A stretch of DNA of 64,000 nt, taken from Parapedobacter sp051400755 (lineage in GTDB: Bacteria > Bacteroidota > Bacteroidia > Sphingobacteriales > Sphingobacteriaceae). Positions 62,043 through 64,000 of the stretch are shown one piece after another. The position numbers were made by a program, and so were the translations under genes. Below the pieces are notes generated by a model. The model was not told where the DNA came from. It worked only from the letters and a program-made list of their open reading frames with translations, and searched no databases. The stretch is taken from positions 1,314,199 through 1,378,198 of the forward strand of contig NZ_JBLFFL010000001.1 in the NCBI RefSeq assembly GCF_051400755.1, written 5' to 3'. Positions within the stretch are counted from its first letter, which is position 1. Every line of letters starts with the position of its first letter.

Positions 62043-62615
62043 ATGAAAATACCCATTATCGCCTATGGCGACCCTATTTTGAAACGAAAAGGGGTAGAGA
62101 TAGAGAACGATTATCCGGGCTTGCAAGAATTGATAGCCGATATGTTTGAGACCATGTATGCGGCGCATGGAGTTGGGCTGGCTGCGCCTCAGATAGGGCG
62201 TTCCATTCGCCTGTTTGTAATAGACGCTAGTCCATTTGCCGACGATGAGCCGTCGCTTGCAGCGTTCAAAAAAGTCTTTATCAATGCACGGATACTCGAT
62301 GAACAAGGGGAGAAATGGTCGTTCAATGAAGGATGCCTGAGTATCCCCGATATCCGTGAAGATGTGAGCCGGTATCCCGACATCCGTATCCGTTATGTTG
62401 ATGAAAATTGGGTGGAGCATGAAGCGGAATACACGGGGTTAGCCGCACGGATTATCCAGCATGAATACGATCATATCGAGGGCAAGCTGTTTACCGAGAA
62501 GCTAAGTCCGCTACGGAAGGCAATGATCAAAAGCAAATTGGAAGCCGTCTCAAAGGGACAGGTGAGCGTGGATTACAAAATGAAGTTTCCGGCATTGAAG
62601 CGAAAAGGGCGATAG
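62043..62615 (+). CDS. def: Peptide deformylase
   Basis: A 190-residue metalloenzyme removing the formyl group from nascent N-termini. All three motifs are present: GVGLAAPQ (44-51), EGCLSIP with metal ligand Cys98, and QHEYDHIEG with metal ligands His140 and His144 and catalytic Glu141. It is a single-gene unit with a promoter element abutting the start, convergent with the TRIC-like gene (6-bp gap). Confidence 0.96.
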   Translation: MKIPIIAYGDPILKRKGVEIENDYPGLQELIADMFETMYAAHGVGLAAPQIGRSIRLFVIDASPFADDEPSLAAFKKVFINARILDEQGEKWSFNEGCLSIPDIREDVSRYPDIRIRYVDENWVEHEAEYTGLAARIIQHEYDHIEGKLFTEKLSPLRKAMIKSKLEAVSKGQVSVDYKMKFPALKRKGR

Positions 62616-62621
62616 GGGTCA

Positions 62622-63224
62622 TTAGCCGCCCACAATGGGTAATGTCAATTTGTATTTGACGGCAATGATGCGAATGACGGATATCATGCTCGTGCTGAGA
62701 AAGGTATTGATGGCGGAGTTTACCCCTAAACCGTTGAGGGTGACAAATATGATGGCGCCCAATAGGCATGCCGTTGCATAGATTTCCTTTCGGAAGATCA
62801 ACGGCGTTTCATTTAACAACGTATCGCGGATAACTCCGCCCATTACTGCGGAAAAAAGTCCTAATACCACCGCTGCAATGTCGCTGCTGTCAAATGCCAA
62901 GGATTTTTGAACGCCGACTACCGTGAAAAAACCGATTCCCAATGCATCAAATAAGAAAAGCGTCCTTGCTAATTTTTCCAGAAGTCTTTTGAATAGCACA
63001 GCGATTAATACGCCGACCAGTATGGCCAAGAGGTAATTGCCATCGTTTACCCATACCGGCCGCAGGTTTAGAAAGATATCGCGGAGGCTGCCGCCCCCAA
63101 TGGCCGTGACGAAGCCCGTAAAAGCAGCTCCGAAAATGTCAATATGGTGTCTCATGGCCGCCATGGCACCTGATATGGCGAAAACCATGGTGCCCAATAA
63201 GTCGATATAATAGATAAGTTCCAT
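62622..63224 (-). CDS. TRIC/UPF0126 family membrane protein
   Basis: A 200-residue protein with seven membrane helices and two repeats carrying the family motif: GTMVFAISGAMAAMRH ... VTAIGGGSLRDIFLNLRPVW and ALGIGFFTVVGVQKSLAF ... FSAVMGGVIRDTLLNETPLIF. Such proteins form trimeric cation (mainly K+) channels in studied relatives. ATG 63224 is preferred; an upstream TTG-type extension adds a polar tail. Role in potassium balance or as an anion/amino-acid pore is inferred from homologues. Confidence 0.9.
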   Translation of the reverse strand: MELIYYIDLLGTMVFAISGAMAAMRHHIDIFGAAFTGFVTAIGGGSLRDIFLNLRPVWVNDGNYLLAILVGVLIAVLFKRLLEKLARTLFLFDALGIGFFTVVGVQKSLAFDSSDIAAVVLGLFSAVMGGVIRDTLLNETPLIFRKEIYATACLLGAIIFVTLNGLGVNSAINTFLSTSMISVIRIIAVKYKLTLPIVGG

Positions 63225-63563
63225 ATACAGGCAAACTTGGTTGGCAAAATTAGCATAATTTTGACCACATTTCTTCTCTCTTTCTCCCAACATTGTTCCC
63301 CCTTTTGCCCCCCGTTATGCGTCCCCCGCTCGTGCAGTATGCGGCCTGTACTTGGCGATTTGTTAAGTACGCCCCAAGCGAGCCTCGAGCGGCAGCCAAG
63401 AGATGGGAGAACAACGGCGGGAAAAAGGCAGGGGAATGTGAGGCGTTTGTGTGGTTTCAATCCGGATAAGAAGGTTGTCGGAACAGGACTTTTAGGCGTT
63501 ACATTTTTATGCGCTGATTTATAGGGAGTAACGATATGCTTTGAAAATATTAGTTGCTGTTGC
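63225..63563. other. Intergenic region upstream of the rRNA promoters
   Basis: About 340 bp with no convincing gene. A 95-codon open frame on the plus strand (63237-63524) begins hydrophobic but is then rich in Pro, Arg and Cys without any family pattern, and is not accepted. No UP-like AT tracts beyond 63525-63560 are notable. Confidence 0.5.
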
Positions 63564-63594
63564 TTGCAAATAGAAAATAATGGTGATACCTTTG
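63564..63594 (+). promoter_or_regulatory. rRNA operon promoter P1
   Basis: TTG (63564-63566), 20-bp spacer, TACCTTTG (63587-63594). The stretch after the -7 (CGTCCCGC) resembles that after P2 (CAGTCCCA). Confidence 0.6.
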
Positions 63595-63704
63595 CGTCCC
63601 GCTTCAGAGGAGGTGGTTGTTCATTGAGCTTTTAACAATTGTTTTTGACAGATACGAGACGCTTTTTAGCGGATTCGGAAGGTTAAAAAAATGTTAAAAT
63701 AAAT

Positions 63705-63735
63705 TTTGCAGTAAGGAAAAACATCCTTACCTTTG
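63705..63735 (+). promoter_or_regulatory. rRNA operon promoter P2
   Basis: TTTG (63705-63708), 19-bp spacer, TACCTTTG (63728-63735), preceded by an A/T-rich stretch (63681-63704) that can act as an UP element. It is the strongest-looking promoter of the window. Confidence 0.7.
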
Positions 63736-64000
63736 CAGTCCCAAACGGAGCGGGGATTCAGAGAGTGTTCCGGGGCCCGGTTAGCGCGATGCGATCCGGG
63801 GAAAGAAGAAGAGAGATTCGGCCGGTTAAGGAGCCGGTTGGAGATATAGCCGAAGCGTGAGCGGGGGCGAGAGAGTTCTTGAAGATATTGATATTCATGT
63901 AGCGTAACGAGTAGTCTGTTTATAAGGGCGAAAGTTAAGATAGACAGACCTAAGTCAATCCAGGTAGATAGACATAATACAGTAAAGATTGATTCTAAGA
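63736..64000 (+). other. Leader of an rRNA operon (5' of 16S rRNA)
   Basis: A GC-rich, gene-less transcribed leader with several hairpins (for example GGCCGGTT/AGCCGGTTGG near 63819-63841) and a boxA-like antitermination site AGTTCTTGAAGAT (63874-63886). This is the usual form of sequences just before 16S rRNA in Bacteroidota. The 16S start itself is not in the window, so the call rests on the tandem promoters, boxA and lack of a reading frame. Confidence 0.65.

Noticed and set aside
63237..63524. A 95-codon frame upstream of the rRNA promoters
   Set aside because: Cys/Arg/Pro-rich without domain pattern, alternative start, in an intergenic promoter region.

Overview
The window looks like a chromosomal segment of a member of the Bacteroidota, most likely Sphingobacteriaceae or a close relative (inference from gene content). 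Supporting signs are a SusC/SusD pair with an ECF sigma factor and FecR anti-sigma, many DUF families typical of that phylum, almost no Shine-Dalgarno sequences, and repeated promoters of the TTG/TTTG - about 20 bp - TAnnTTTG type. Most genes are intact housekeeping or envelope genes. One internal block looks inserted, and one tandem repeat array is broken by an assembly gap.

Layout. 1-5276 (minus): tripartite RND efflux operon, TolC-like protein, pump and adaptor, the adaptor cut by the window edge. 5561-8416: DUF4293 protein, two uncharacterised proteins, uracil-DNA glycosylase and an Lrp/AsnC regulator. 8703-12293: sufBCD for Fe-S assembly, with no sufS or sufE behind it. 12274-12723: remnants of toxin-antitoxin genes. 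12827-25061: a candidate 12.2-kb island bounded by tRNA-Gly(CCC) and an exact 26-bp copy of that tRNA's 3' end. It carries an ECF sigma/FecR-controlled SusCD locus with a secreted GxDLY/SGNH hydrolase, a DUF4838 protein and a secreted TIM-barrel isomerase-like protein. Its tRNA end also holds a MITE-like nested hairpin and a tRNA-Asp 3' fragment.

25141-34387: a lipoprotein, a COG2509 flavoprotein, LemA with two TPM-domain proteins, a TlpA-like thioredoxin, pfkA, a split DsbD system and birA. 34438-37637: rsfS, ftsH and a LUD-domain gene. 37641-38105: at least five copies of a 98-bp palindromic repeat with 10 N. 38256-46445: radical SAM protein, rhomboid protease, SSS symporter, sulfatase and S9 peptidase. 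46451-52481: YifB, a WecA/TagO-like enzyme, a YtxH/holin-like envelope trio, trmB and trhO. 52546-57233 (minus): a lipoprotein, DUF3820, and a small polysaccharide cluster (flippase, pyruvyl transferase, methyltransferase, glycosyltransferase). 57238-60431: DeoR-type regulator divergent from nagA and a coupled DAACS symporter. 60433-63224: xseB, xseA, def and a TRIC-type membrane protein. 63225-64000: two tandem promoters and the leader of an rRNA operon whose 16S gene would start just beyond the window.

How it works together. The island reads as one acquisition module: the sigma/anti-sigma pair senses ligand through the STN domain of the SusC porin, SusD captures the glycan, and the secreted enzymes trim it. 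The redox genes (dsbD, its separate N-terminal domain, TlpA) form a periplasmic thiol chain. No defence system, CRISPR array, reverse transcriptase or prophage was found. The strongest unexplained signals are the tRNA-bounded island, the palindromic repeat array, the EF-hand-like loop in the RND pump and a class of promoters placed 3-5 nt before start codons.
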